A stretch of 64,000 bases of DNA from Hibiscus mutabilis (lineage: Eukaryota > Streptophyta > Magnoliopsida > Malvales > Malvaceae). The DNA lies in NCBI GenBank assembly GCA_019671005.1, contig CM033721.1:55657680-55721679 (forward strand), in the 5' to 3' direction. Shown here piece by piece: positions 33,835-45,960 of the stretch. Under the pieces are notes generated by a model. It was given only the letters and a program-made list of their open reading frames with translations, ran no database searches and had not been told where the DNA came from. Position numbers and translations under genes: made by a program. Position 1 is the stretch's first letter, and each line of letters starts with the position of its first letter.

Positions 33835-36448
33835 TGTAACACTCTGATTCTGATCTGGATCCGAAGCGCTACATTAAATTTTCAAATTTAAAACATTAGA
33901 TTTAGTCATTTTCAAAATATTAAATCATCTATGATTCTATATAATTAAATAAGTATTATAAATAAGTTTAGAAAACATGAGCTCTAAGTTTAAAACATCA
34001 TATATCAAAATAATATTTCAAATAGAGTATATAGACCAAAACTAAACATCAAGTATTGTACTCTAAAGCGATTTGGTGCTGGGAAATCCCTTTTCGATGA
34101 GCTCATCAACCTACTAACCTGCGAACGGAAACAACGATTCCGAATGCTGAGCTAACAAAGCTCAATTGTACATTTCTACTCTACCACAATTCCTGATTAT
34201 CATAAAATAAGCATGTGAGATAAATATAGTCTAGAGAGCATAGATAAAGTTTCACTATCTATGAGTTATTATCTAGCCTACACTAGCTAGAGTTCTTAGA
34301 TCACTTATCTTAAGGCATCAATAAGTCTACAAGAAGTCTTACATGTTTCACAATGCTTCATAGTGCTCGAGATCACTCAACATATCTAGCAAGTTCCTAA
34401 TCTCTCAGCCATCGGGTACGTAAGCTATCATCAATAGCATCCACACAACATACATAAATAAATCCATACATCATCTACATAATGGCCAACATAGCCCTAA
34501 TTCACCCGTGCTCACACAACTGTCGGGTTGAATAGACTATATCTGGATCACCATAGCCACAGATACGTCTTAGACATACTTGGATCATATTTGCCACAAG
34601 TAGTCCTTACTTGAGGTCACTGAGCACATCATGTTACTCGAGCTCACATAGTCGTTGAGTTAACTACGTTATCCGGATCACCGTATCTACGGATAAGTTT
34701 CTAACCGCACCCATATCACTCAGCTCATGGGTACGTCGGATGTACTTGTTCACATAGCCTTAAGTACACGTCCCCTTATATAAGTACCTTAGTAATGACT
34801 CTAGGACATTCAGATTCCTTTACAACAATCATAAGATAAGACATGCTCCCTGAGTATTCATACGCCTTATTGAGAGGTAAGTGGCACCAAGCCAAGCTAT
34901 CAAGAAAATGCCCCAATCATGACACCAACCAGTATGGTTATCTCTCGATTTATCATCAAGTGCTCACCTGGAACACAAGGACAACATCAATCACATTACC
35001 AACCTCTATGATTACTATCCTAAAAGAGACACTCAAATAAGTTACTGCTATTACTCACTTTGCTCGTATAGAGGGATAAAATCCCAATTCTCAGTTCTAT
35101 AGCTCATTTATCTCATGCGGAACCTATTTAACCATATTCCACAAATTTTTGCCCCTCGAGCACAATTTTGATATTTTTGTTAGAATGCCCAGTGGGTACC
35201 GGTACTGGCCATCGCATACTAGTACGGTACCGATGGGTACCGATACTGGCCATCCCATACCAGTACAGTACCGATGGGTACCGGTACTCACGACGTAACG
35301 ATACCAAAAGGGTTTACTAGAATTTCTCCAAGCCTTTGTGTACCAGCATGGGTCGACCCGTACCGGTACTACTCTAGATGGCGTACCGGTACAGGTTGAA
35401 CATTGTACTGGTACCCCTCTCTCTGCTCAACTCAATCAACCAATGTTCTACAACCCATAACACTTAGGGTACCGGTACGGGCTCCCCGTGTACCGGTAAT
35501 GAAGCCCAAAAATGGCTTTCTAGGCTCGGGAAATTGCTCTCAAAGCTCTTAAATTGCAACCACTAACACCTTAACTCAATCCTACATCTTATGGAAGTTA
35601 TTTAGGGTGGTTTTCTACCATTTTTACATATTAATAACATCAACTGTGGAATATGTCATTAAAGGGTCTTTAAACACCCAAGCAACCATACACGCCAAAT
35701 CTAGCAACCTTAAACCATTGAATCAAGCAATGCAATCACTTTATGATCTTCAACAAGAATATGAGTTAGAGATGTACTGACCTTTGGAAACAATCCCAAA
35801 AGCACTCTTACCCTAAGCTTCTTCAACTTTCCCTCTTAGCTCAGGCTTGAAGAAAACACCAAAATCACATTCTCTTGCTATACCAATATGAAAAATGAAA
35901 CAAGAGTTGAGATAATAGCTAGGCGTAAGCTTAGTTGCGAATTTATAACTTTAAACCTTAAAAAAAGCTCCAACAAGCTTTAAACCCAAAAACCCATCAA
36001 TGGATGCTTACCTCTTTATCACCAAAATTATACTTTTCTAGAAGCCCATGAAGAAGAGATCAACATACTCAAATCTTGGACCTTGGTTGGAAGAAATGAT
36101 GCATAAAGGTGTGATTTTTAGATTTGAAACCAAAGTTGAAAAAATGGAGGGATGTGTGGGAGAAGAAAGATGAAGAGGATGGGGTGATCTCACCATGTCC
36201 CTCTTTTCACGTAGGAGACAAGAGAAATAAAGGGGTGGTCACCTTTTTATGCAAAAAGGTATATTTGCATCATCAAACCCCCAACTTTCTTTCACCTTAC
36301 AAAACAGTCACTTCTTAAGCCCAATTAATCCATTTCTCATAAATTAAGGTCCAAATTCGGCCTAAGGGGTTCAATTACCCAAACGAACACAAAGATTCAT
36401 AACCCGAGTCAAAGCCCAATCGTTAACTCGGGAATTCTGGTTGTTACA
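33835..36448. mobile_element. Solo LTR, 2614 bp, with perfect 5-bp target-site duplication
   Basis: The unit begins TGTAACACTC and ends GTTGTTACA, giving 7-bp terminal inverted repeats TGTAACA/TGTTACA. CATTT stands directly on both sides (33830-33834 and 36449-36453). No primer site, polypurine tract or protein lies between. Termini of the TGTAACAC type resemble Del/Tekay chromovirus LTRs, as does the LTR at 61462. It arose by recombination between two LTRs of one element. Orientation cannot be fixed; the open frame at 36124-36318 has no domain. Confidence 0.88.
35190..35510. repeat. Cluster of TACCGGTAC-type palindromes in the solo LTR
   Basis: GGTACCGGTACTGG and close variants (GTACCGATGGGTACC, CGTACCGGTAC) recur about ten times in 320 bp. 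It is an irregular short-motif cluster, not a regular satellite. Confidence 0.7.
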
Positions 36449-36453
36449 CATTT

Positions 36454-37300
36454 GTCTTTTCATGTATTCTTGCTTTCAATTGCAAGCTATTAACATTCTT
36501 TGTCCTTTTGTCTTTTAATGCACCATTGAATCTTCATTACTCCCCTAAGTGACCAACTATTGAAGTACCTATAAAGGTGCATGAAACTTGCATTAGGAAA
36601 TTTTAGCACCAACTTTTGCACACACTTATTAAACCTCTAACTAAGAGCTAGTTTGGCAATAATGTATAAAAGTTATTTTAAAAAGTTTAATTTGAGATTT
36701 AACTACTTGGATTGCTGTAGTGAGTGCTTTTGAAAATGTTAAATGTTTATTTTAGACATTATAATGTAAAAATTAAAATAGACTAATTTAAATTATATTT
36801 AAATTCATTAATATTATGATATATGAAATATATCACCTTAAAAATATAAAAAATAATTTATTGTGACTTTTATTAATTTTTAATATATGAAATATATTTT
36901 AAAATATATAAATTTTACATATAGAAATTAATATAATTCATTTGTTAATTTTAATTTCCATACATAAAACATATTTTAAAAAGAAAAATACATGCAAACA
37001 TAACTATTACAAAAGTCAAATATATTGTGACTTTTATTAATGTTATGATATATGAAATATATCACCTTAAAAATATAAAAAATTATTGTGATTTTTATTA
37101 ATTTTTAATATATGAAATATATTTTAAAATATATAAATTTTACATACAAAATTAATATAATTCACTTGTTAAGTTTAATTTCCACACATAAAACATATTT
37201 TAAAAAGAAAAATACATGCAAACATAACTATTACAAAAGTCAAATATATTATCGTATATATTTAAAAAAATCAAAATGAAAATAATTGTACTAATAATAC
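36454..37300. repeat. AT-rich flank with a tandem duplication of about 229 bp
   Basis: The first 190 bp may be the distal part of the Copia-like LTR. GAGCTAGTTTGGCAAT at 36645 is the sort of end seen in hAT-type MITEs, but no partner end is found. Two tandem copies follow, about 36814-37030 and 37043-37250, sharing TTATGATATATGAAATATAT and AAAATACATGCAAACATAAC. E3 begins at 37301. Confidence 0.6.
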
Positions 37301-39041
37301 TGTAGTGACTAAAAAACCCTAAGGTACCCACATTTTAGAAAAATTGATTTCAGAAATTTGTTTTAAAAATCGTATTTTAGAATAAAACTGGAGTCGCTAC
37401 CGGTCACTTAGGTTAGGTACACCGAATACCAAAAAATAAACCAGAAATTTTTATTCTTTTGGATTCGGGAGTCGGTTACGTGCGGGGAAGGTTTCGCGCC
37501 CCCACCACGCCCAGACTTGGTACTAAATCAATTATCATTTTATTAATAGCAGATTTTACGAGTTAAAGTGACGGTTAAATCAAAATATGGTTATACATGC
37601 GAGTAAATTTCGAGAAAAAACGAAAACCACTACCAATACGCCTGATGCGAGCCAAGTTTATTCTCGAAAAAAAGCACCGCATTAGTAGTTTATATCTCGA
37701 TATGCAATGTAATAACATGGCATGACAAATATATGAATAAGCATGGAAAACAAATAAAACGCATAAAATGATAGCATGAATATTAAATTCTAACAAAAAA
37801 ATATCATGAGAATTATACACATATGCATCCATACATACACCGTGGCACCAAACCATACATTACATTAAAAGCCTACATATATATACATGCGACCTGCATT
37901 AAATCAAAAAGTTAAAATATAACAGGAAACTAAATTCATAGCACATGCTAAGAAAGAAAGCATATGAATTAGGAAAAAAAAAACATGATCCAAACTATAT
38001 GTTATAAAAAACATGACATACGAGGCAAATAAGGACATGGCCTTGGACATGAAAATAAAATAAAAACATACATATCTACACAAGCATATGCGGTTCATAC
38101 CAAAAACACACCAACACAATAAAAAAACAAATGCATATACTCGATGCAACAGACTTTGATGGCATTAGAAAGAACTATGACATGCCTAAAACAAATGAAT
38201 CACATATCGCAACATACAAAATTACATGTATTAGCATATGGCCAAAAGCATAGTGAAACAGACACTACACATGTACGTATACATGTATACATACGTAAAA
38301 CATAGCAAAACAATAAAAAAAATACCAAAATAATACATGAGGTAACGGAAGGTAACGAAAAAAACTCACCACATTTCTATTAAATCATGAGAATGGATTA
38401 CACAATAAATAAAAAAAAGAAGAAAAAAAAGAATATACTCAAAACTCAAGTATTTATGCTCGATCAATTAAATTCCACGGGTTGTTGTTGGAGTTGAGAA
38501 GCTTGGTTCAAGGTTTTTCTTGTGGTTCGAATGGGTGTAGTGTTGGAGTTATTCGGCTTTTTTGGTTGGTTGAATGGCGAGTTTGGAACGGCTAAGGAAA
38601 ATTGATTTAGGGCCGTGGGTTGTAAGTGACTAAGATGAGGTATTGGAGGCTTTGGCTTGTAACTGGATTGAATGAGTGGGGAACGGCTAGCGCTTTTTGG
38701 TGATGAAAAGCAAGAAAATTTGTCCTCCTCAAAAGGTGGTAAAGGAGGTGATTTTCAAGGGAGTGGTGAAGCTTGAGGGAGTTGGCGTATATGTGTGATG
38801 GTGACCGGGTGATGTAGGGCAGGTGGATGTTTTGGTGAAAAGGGTGATGATGAGTACATTGTAGGTGATGCATAGGGAATGGGTGGTGGCGTGGGTGTTA
38901 AAATGGTTTTTGAGCGAGGAATGTTGTGAAGATCCAATGCATTCAATGCAAGGATTTTCTCTTTTTTGTATTTTTTATTTGTAATAATAATAATACTATA
39001 ATAATAATAATAATAAACTCGGACAAAACTTAGTAATTACA
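37301..39041 (-). repeat. E3 3' LTR, 1741 bp
   Basis: Plus-strand ends are TGTAGTGACT and AGTAATTACA; its own strand starts TGTAATTACTA, close to E1 and E2. It has the conserved block at about 37463-37512 (GGAGTCGGTTACGTGCGGGG) and the stem-loop at 37608-37669. An (ATA)n run lies at about 38977-39015. Antisense or sense open frames here (37575-38873) show no domain. Confidence 0.82.
37608..37669 (-). other. Predicted stem-loop in E3 LTR, counterpart of E1 425-491
   Basis: Plus-strand arms TTTCGAG (37608-37614) and CTCGAAA (37663-37669) enclose 48 nt; the minus strand of the loop holds ATCAGGCGTA and TAGTGGTT as in E1. Arm sequences differ from E1 but still pair. Confidence 0.5.
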
Positions 39042-39054
39042 GCTGCCCCTCTTT
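39042..39054 (-). promoter_or_regulatory. E3 polypurine tract
   Basis: Minus strand AAAGAGGGGCAGC, directly before the LTR start TGTAATTACTA. Confidence 0.78.
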
Positions 39055-39268
39055 GCTCATTCTCGTGAAATGAGAATAGAGCAAAGATCATAAGCACTAA
39101 TTTTTATCCTACCTTGTCCAAAAAATCGGAGCCACGAGTCCCTCTTATATGGAACTGGTTCACTCTCCCTTCATCTGAGGTCTTGGAACTGCAAGTTCTT
39201 TCTATATAGAACCTTTAGCTTGTCCTTATCAACACCTCTTCAAACTGTAAGTTCTCCCTATATAGAAC
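39055..39268 (-). repeat. E3 array fragment left of the E4 insertion
   Basis: Three degenerate copies of the CTATATAGAAC unit (near 39147, 39200 and 39257) continue in the array at 49454. The last five bases, AGAAC, are one half of the E4 target-site duplication. Confidence 0.7.
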
Positions 39269-41404
39269 TGTCGCAACCCTTTCGAGCCCGACATATTTTG
39301 AAAGATAAAACACGAAGTCGCCACCAATCTTTTTAAAATGTGTAATTAGATCACCTAAAAATGGGTCATTTTAATAAAACATTTTATTTTATTAAAACAA
39401 TGGATTTGGTCTGCAAAAACACGAAAACGGGTTCGGGAGTCGGTTATGCGTGAGGAAGGATTAGCACCCCTACAAGCCCAAAAATTGGTACCTAGTCGAT
39501 TACAAAATGTTTTAATGTCGGAATTTGTAAGTTCATATAAAATTCAATTTATTTGTCCATTTACAAATATGATTCTATTTTAATGGTCTTATCATTCGGA
39601 AAATGAACTTCAATCACCGCCAACACTCATGGCGCTAACCTGTCATTTCCGTTTGACAAGACATCATATTTATTATTAAATTATAAAACATTCCAACAAA
39701 AAAACACCATTCTACAAAAACAAAGATAAAAACGTAAATAAACTAACAATAAAGAAGAAAGGAAAGAAAAACAATTGTTATTTAAAAGCCAGTTTTATTA
39801 AAAAAATACAAGCTATAAGTTTCTTTCTAAAAAATAAAAAATGAATTTATTAATTGAAAAAGAATTTTAAAAAAAACTTTAAACAAATAATGACCTAATT
39901 AGAAGTAAAATAAAACTAGAGGCTAAATCTATGAGAAATCAGTGACCATTTCGAAATAATTGAAAACATAGTATCTCGCAGAGCAAGATGGAAAAGGCGG
40001 AAGGATTTAATGTGGCAACTAAACCATTTTCTTTTGGGTATAAAGCCCAATTTTGTAAAACACATTTTCATTTCATCCTCTTTAAAATTTTGGATCAAAC
40101 ACCCCTTTTAAAATCCTCTCAAGTGTTCATCATGTTTATCATTTTTTGAAGAACATCATGAACCACCACCCTATCGGCCGCCGTCTACAATGTACCAGCG
40201 CCGGCTGTCATTTGCCGATAGTGATTTTATTTTATTTTTTCACAAAAAACTCTTTCCAATTTCTTTTAAAACCACAAACTAAAAAAACGAATTCGGAGAT
40301 AGTGACTCAAAAAATCGGGTAAGAACACTTCTCCTCTAAATTTACATAATCGAAATAAATAAAAAGAATAAGATAGAAAATACCAAAAAATGCCTCCCTT
40401 CTCGTATTATTCCCAGATCAAATCTTGTGTTGTATACAATTTTTGTGTATGTTTTTGTGTGTTTTTACAAAGAATTTGAACCCCTTTTATAGGATTTTTC
40501 ATGCCCTAATTACAAGAAATCTGAAATAAAGAAATCCCTAATTTCTATCCATTTTGCTTGATCCTTGCTCTCTTAATTTTTGATTTAGATTTGACTTCTC
40601 CCTTTGTGTTTGATTAGGCATGAATTTGTACTAATTTTAGGACAAATCTCCTTTGATTTTTCCATGTTCAAATCCCATTTTCCTTCTTTGCTTGTTGCAA
40701 ATTCGAACGGTGGAGATTGCAGTTGGTTGCTAGTGGTTTGCACAGCCTGGCGACGCTGGAGGACGGCGAGCTGGTCACTGATGATGAGCCACGGCAGTGC
40801 TACGTTGCAGCAGCAGTATCCTGGTGCAGGCGCGTGACTCGCACGCACACGAAAGGGAAACTCGAGTGGCGGCGCGAGTAGGGGAGGGCAACCCTTCTTT
40901 TCTTGATCCAATCTGGACCATTGGATCCTTGACCTAGATCTAATGGCTGATATTAATGCTGCACATGGGATATAAGAAAAAAAGGGTTAGATAGATTTTA
41001 TTCTTGGGCTAAATGGGCCACTAATACAATGTACTCTTAAATATTATATTGACTTTTATTTTGTTTATTTTTTAATTACAATTGGGCTATGTATTTTATA
41101 TTTTTTTTTTGGGTTTTAATATCTAATGTATATAACCTATGTTAAAGAACTATATACTGATTAAAATATAAGGCACATTTAATAATTCTAACTAAAATTA
41201 TACTAATTATAACACATTGTATGAGACCTAAACTATTCTAATACTACATTAATCTTTACATATAGTACTTATTATAATACCCTATGTATATTAGCAATAT
41301 TACATGATATTCAAATAATCCTAATACTAATTGCAATATAAGACTACCTAAACAAAAATGATATAGTTAAAATAAAGAAGTTAGGTGAAAGTTCAGTGAC
41401 AACA
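39269..41404 (-). repeat. E4 3' LTR, 2136 bp
   Basis: Plus-strand ends are TGTCGCAACC and AGTGACAACA. Nearly colinear with 47328-49453. It contains the conserved block (about 39427-39475) and a stem-loop (39597-39651). The open frames around 40585-40911 lie in the GC-richer part of the LTR; they are not conserved in length in the other LTR (48712-48930), so I do not call a gene. Confidence 0.9.
39597..39651 (-). other. Predicted stem-loop in E4 3' LTR
   Basis: Plus-strand arms CGGAAAATGA (39597-39606) and TCATTTCCG (39643-39651) pair with one bulged base. The loop minus strand has ACAGGTTAGCGCC and GTGTTGGCGG, related to the E1 loop. In the 5' LTR the arms have decayed partly. Confidence 0.4.
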
Positions 41405-41417
41405 ACTGCCCCTCTTT
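41405..41417 (-). promoter_or_regulatory. E4 polypurine tract
   Basis: Minus strand AAAGAGGGGCAGT, adjoining the 3' LTR. Confidence 0.78.
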
Positions 41418-41479
41418 AGTCTTTTCGGTGAAACATGAAGAGTGCAAAGAACAAAAGACATTATTTTTCACCAATTACC

Positions 41480-42240
41480 AAACTGTAAATGCCTGTAAAG
41501 GCAGACGAGTTCTATTCTCCTTGGGCTTGAATAGATGAGCATGTTCCATTCTCCAAATGCCCGAACGGATAGGCGAGTTCTATTCTCCTCATGCTCAAAT
41601 AGATAAGCAGGTTATATTCTCCAAATGCCCGAACGAATAGGCAGGTTCTATTCTCCTCATGCTCGAATAGATAAGCAGGTTCTATTCTCCAAATGCTCGA
41701 ACGGATAGGCAGGTTCTATTCTCCTCATGCTTGAACAGATAAGCATGTTCTATTCTCCAAATGCTCGAACGAATAGGCAGGTTCTATTGTCCTCATGCTC
41801 AAACAGATAAGCAGGTTTCATTCTCCAAATGCCCGAACGGATAGGCGGGTTCTATTCTCCTCATGCTCGAATAGATAAACAGGTTCTATTCTCCAAATAC
41901 CCGAATGGATAGGCAGGTTTTATTCTTCTCATGCTCGAATAGATAAGAAGGTTCTATTCTCCAAATGCCCGAACGGATAGGCAAGTTCTATTCTCCTCAT
42001 GCTTGAATTGATAAATAGGTTCCATTCTCCAAATGCCCGAACGGATAGGCAGGTTCTATTCTCTTCATGCTCGAATAGATAAGCAGGTTCCATTCTCTAA
42101 ATGCCCGAACGGATAGGTAGGTTCCATTCTCCAAACGCCCGAACGGATAGGCGGGTTCTATTCTCCTCATGCTCGAATAGATAAGCAAGTTCCATTCTCC
42201 AAATGCCCGAACAGATAGGCAGGTTCTAAAATCTGTCAAA
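41480..42240 (-). repeat. E4 tandem array, 68-bp dimeric unit
   Basis: CTCCTCATGCTC recurs at 41585, 41653, 41721, 41789, 41857 and onwards at 68-bp steps, alternating with TTCTCCAAATGCCCGAACGG, so each unit is a dimer of two related halves of about 34 bp. About eleven units are present. The open minus-strand frame 42239-41997 is a product of the periodicity. E1 and E3 have different arrays in this position. Confidence 0.88.
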
Positions 42241-44947
42241 ACAAATAAAAATGATCCAGGTAAGATGCATATGCCCTTAGGGATGCCTAGTCATGAATGC
42301 ATGTTTTATTTCTTTTGCTCTTTTTAACAATTTTCCTAATGAACACAGAAGAAAACTGTGAAGCTCCGGGAAACTCGGATTATATCATTTCAAACATTTT
42401 CTCAACTCTGGCAACTAATGGTGGGTGTCGGTTTTGGCCCATCCATCAACAAAAGACAGTGTGAATTCTTTTCATTTCTCTACACTGAACAACTTTACAC
42501 TGAGAAAGCTTGCAATAACTCATTCAATACTAACTGGCTTCACCAATTTCTTGTTGTTAAAATTCCATCATCTATTCCTTGGAAAGAAATCTTCATCATT
42601 GTCCACTCTTAACCCCTTCATCAGCCATGCCACATTAGACAATACATTCATTCTTTCCTGTGACTTTTGCCTTGATTTTTTAAACAGGGAAGGCCCTTGT
42701 TGCTAAAACAACTAAGAGAAAAACTCCGAGGGGATATGGGAAATTCATCTGTCTGCCATAATACATGGGAAAATCCTATCAAAGTTGCAACTGTATGCTT
42801 CGATGGTAGACTAAATAATCATAGATAGTCATCTCCATCACATCTGTTTTACCATTCTCAGTCTTAGCACTTCCTTGCTTCATATGATATTTGCCATTTG
42901 CTCACTCAATCCTCATATCTTGTACTCTTTGAGCCTTTGTCCGGACATGGAATATGGATTCATCCTCATATTCATCAACACTCTATTATCATTGTAGTTG
43001 ATACATTAGTATTCAGTGACAAGCCTCCTTAAGTGACTCTGAAAGCTTCAAGTCTTCATATGCCCATTAAGCACCTTTAGCATTTTTTTGAATTCCCAAT
43101 TTCTTGCCCCTACAGGACATCTTGAAGTATTTTCATACAAAACCTGCTACCAGAGCTTATTTCCACCTTGAATGTCTTTTAATGATGTTGGCGCCTTAAT
43201 CTCTTCCTTTTGCGCCTATAAAACCTAGGGATCTTGAATCTTTGATCAATATAGATTGCCCCTATTGGTGGCGCAGCTTGCTCTCTATGCGTAATTCCAT
43301 CCCCTTTCTATGCTTTAGGGATCTTGCATCTTATGTGCGTATCTTGCTCGACCACACGGTCCACCTAAAACTCTTCAACACATGTGTTTTTTCTTCTCAT
43401 ACAAGGTGATGCCCCTGTTCAAACTGAGGCCTCTTCATTTTTTCTTGAAGCGATTGAAAACATTCATTCTTGGTTCCCTACAGTTGGGATCAATACCAAG
43501 AAATCGTTTGTTTTTCATAAATCTATGTCAGCCTACTTGTAAGATACAAGAAAAGGCTGGAAATGATAATTTAAAGGTAGAAGTCATGGCAGATGCAAGG
43601 AAAGGCTAGAAATGGGGTTTAAAGAAAATGGTCATGGAAAACATGGAAAAGAGGAAAGTCAGATGCCCCAAAATTCATAGTATGAATGATTTATGAATCC
43701 ATCAACCGGATAGTTCCCACTTTTAGGTGACTCTCGTTATCTCACCCACTCCCCAAATTTTAATTTCCCATTTTTCTAATCTCAATCAGACATTAGAAAT
43801 TTGGAGGTCCCTAAAGAAAGGTTAACTAAATAAAGCAGAATGTGTTCTGAAGGAAAACTTATTTTCTCAGATATTCATGTGTGATCCAAGTGATCTTTTA
43901 AGGCTTGTAATGTAGGCTACGCCCGGGTTGCCAAAAAAGGATATATAGGCTCAAATACATGTTTTAAGGGTAATTAAACCAAGGATCAATCTTTCTTAAT
44001 GAAATCTATGTTCTTCTTCTTCTTTTTGATCACTCTAGACCGCCCATTTTGGGTTTTCACCCTAGAGTTCATTTCTATTTTCTGGTATATGTCTCATTTG
44101 AAGGATTTATTTCAAATTTTCCTTCTCATTCCAGCCTTTATTTCTCAATTTTTCCTTTTTCCTTTTTCCTTCTTTTTTCCTTTTATCCTTCTTTTTCTTC
44201 TTTTTCTTCTTTTTTTTTTTTTTTTGTCCTTTTCGTTTCAAATTTAGGACATTCAAGTTGAACTGACATGTTTTTCCTTTGCATGCAAATAGCTTTTCAT
44301 CTTCTTTGCCCCATAGTGTAGGGAGTGATCCTTGGTTAGGGTTTAATCATAAGAAAAATATCAGGCTCAAAGGGGGACAATAATGGATTTTTTCATTTTC
44401 TTATTCGTGAAGGGAAAAGAAGGAATGCAAAATGTCATTTCACACACAAACATCTTTGAAGAGAAGCAGTCCTTAGTTGGTAGATGTTTTAGAGTTATCG
44501 CTTTATTCAAAGTCCTTAACAACAATGCCTGAGAGGAAAAAAATGAAAAGAAATGTTTTAGAGTTATCGCTTTATTCAAAGTCCTTAACAATAATCTGTA
44601 TATGGGATCTCCCCATTAAACTTGAACACACTTTTTCCCCTCTATCTCAGGATTAGATTCAAAAGTCATTCATACAATTAATAATAAGGGCTCTGCCAGA
44701 AAGATGAAGAGAAATGGATGAAAAAAATGAAAAGAAATGTTTGCCACTTTAGAAAATAAATGGAATGCATCTTTAAACAAGTAAATTAACATAGAAGCCC
44801 TTACAAAGGATTACTAATGCTCGCAGGCAAAAGCAAAAGGGGTGATTCTAAGTATGACCCAATAATATTCGGGAAATCCTCTATTATCCAGCCGTAAAGC
44901 ATCATTCCTGAATGGCAAGAAGTCTAACCAAGCTTGAGTAGTTCAAG
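42241..44947 (-). other. E4 3' non-coding region
   Basis: No protein domain. The stretch at about 43740-43960 matches E3 at about 52270-52500, and ATACCAAGAAATC near 43493 matches E2 near 10465. A sense-strand purine tract lies opposite 44140-44226, next to CGCCCATTTTGGGTTTTCAC (44041). A 57-bp block with TGTTTTAGAGTTATCGC is repeated at about 44475 and 44550. Hydrophobic plus-strand frames at 43999-44261 are artefacts of the pyrimidine run. Confidence 0.6.
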
Positions 44948-45940
44948 TTATATATGCTCATCATATTCTTCTTCCCCCAGTCTTCCACTTTTGATGGCCT
45001 TCAATATTAATTCCTCATTCATAAACATGTATGCAAAACCTTCAGTGGCATGGTTCAACATATATTCGTAAAAGGGACCATTTAAAGTCTTCACAAACAT
45101 TGGAGTAACCTTAGTCTCTGACAGTGAAGGTTGTACTTGGGCTGCCATTTCTCTCCATCTTTGGGCATACTGACGAAAGCTCTCATTGGGCCTTTGTTCC
45201 ATATCTTAAAGAATGAGCCGGTTGGGGATCAGGTCTATCGCATGCTTGTAGTTTTCAAAGAAGGCTTTTGAAAGATCTCTCCAAGTTTGTATGTTGACCC
45301 GACTTAGTTGAGTATACCATCGGGCAGCGGACCTCGATAGACTATCCTAAAAGCAGTGGATCAATAACTTCTCATTTTCCAAATGTGGTGACATTCTTCG
45401 GCAATACATGGTCAAGTGCAACAAAGAGCAAGTGGTCTCATCATATTTCTCGAAGTCAGGAGCTTTGAATTTTGGAGGAACCACCAAGTCAGACACTAGA
45501 CTTATATCTCTAGCATCTACGCCACCATAAATAGTTCCTTCTTGCAAGGCTCTAATGATCTCTTCGAGCCTACTACATTGATCTTCTAGCTTCTTTTCCA
45601 TTTTAGACCTATTGGTTGCTTTATGGAGATCCCGTACCTCAATGCCATGATTTATCCTAGACCTTTCCAGAGTATGAGCTGAGGTTTCTGCTATACGGAT
45701 CTGGAACCTCTTATTCGGTGGAAATTTCTAACTAGTCATCCTGAGCTGGGGCGACGGAACATCAACAGCAACAACTGCCTTTCCTCTTTCTGGGTCCTTG
45801 AAACCCAACATAGACGCTATCTGGCTGACAGTGTTTCTTTGTGTTCGTGCAATTTCTTCCATCAATTCTTTCTTCATTTTATCGAGCCTATCTTGGGTAC
45901 CCTTGTGGCTATTCTCCAAAGTTGTCAATCTGTCTTCCAT
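44948..45940 (-). pseudogene. E4 gag remnant (Retrotrans_gag type)
   Basis: The N-terminal frame (45940-45728) starts MEDRLTTLENSHKGTQDRLD, a short coiled coil, and stops early. After a frameshift, 45601-45347 gives LEDQCSRLEEIIRALQEG, DLVVPPKFKAPDFEKYDE, YCRRM and LLIHCF, where a stop falls. The frame continues with RWYTQLSRVNIQTWRDLSKA (about 45320) and, after a further stop, FRQYAQRWREMAAQVQPSL to EEEYDEHI (45202-44948). This is the same domain set as E1 and E2 gag, but the knuckle-like tail is not seen. Gag would form the particle; here at least two stops and a frameshift destroy it. Confidence 0.85.
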
Positions 45941-45960
45941 GGTGATTGCTCTAGACTGAG

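Noticed and set aside
40585..40911. Possible host gene in the GC-richer part of the E4 LTR
   Set aside because: The matching part of the other LTR does not keep the frame; it lies wholly inside a duplicated LTR.
41997..42239. Repetitive 80-codon frame resembling a repeat protein
   Set aside because: Periodic product of the 68-bp array; the repeat unit is not a multiple of three in all copies and no domain is seen.
43999..44261. Hydrophobic plus-strand frames in E4
   Set aside because: Encoded by a TTC/TTT pyrimidine run, which is the antisense of a purine tract.
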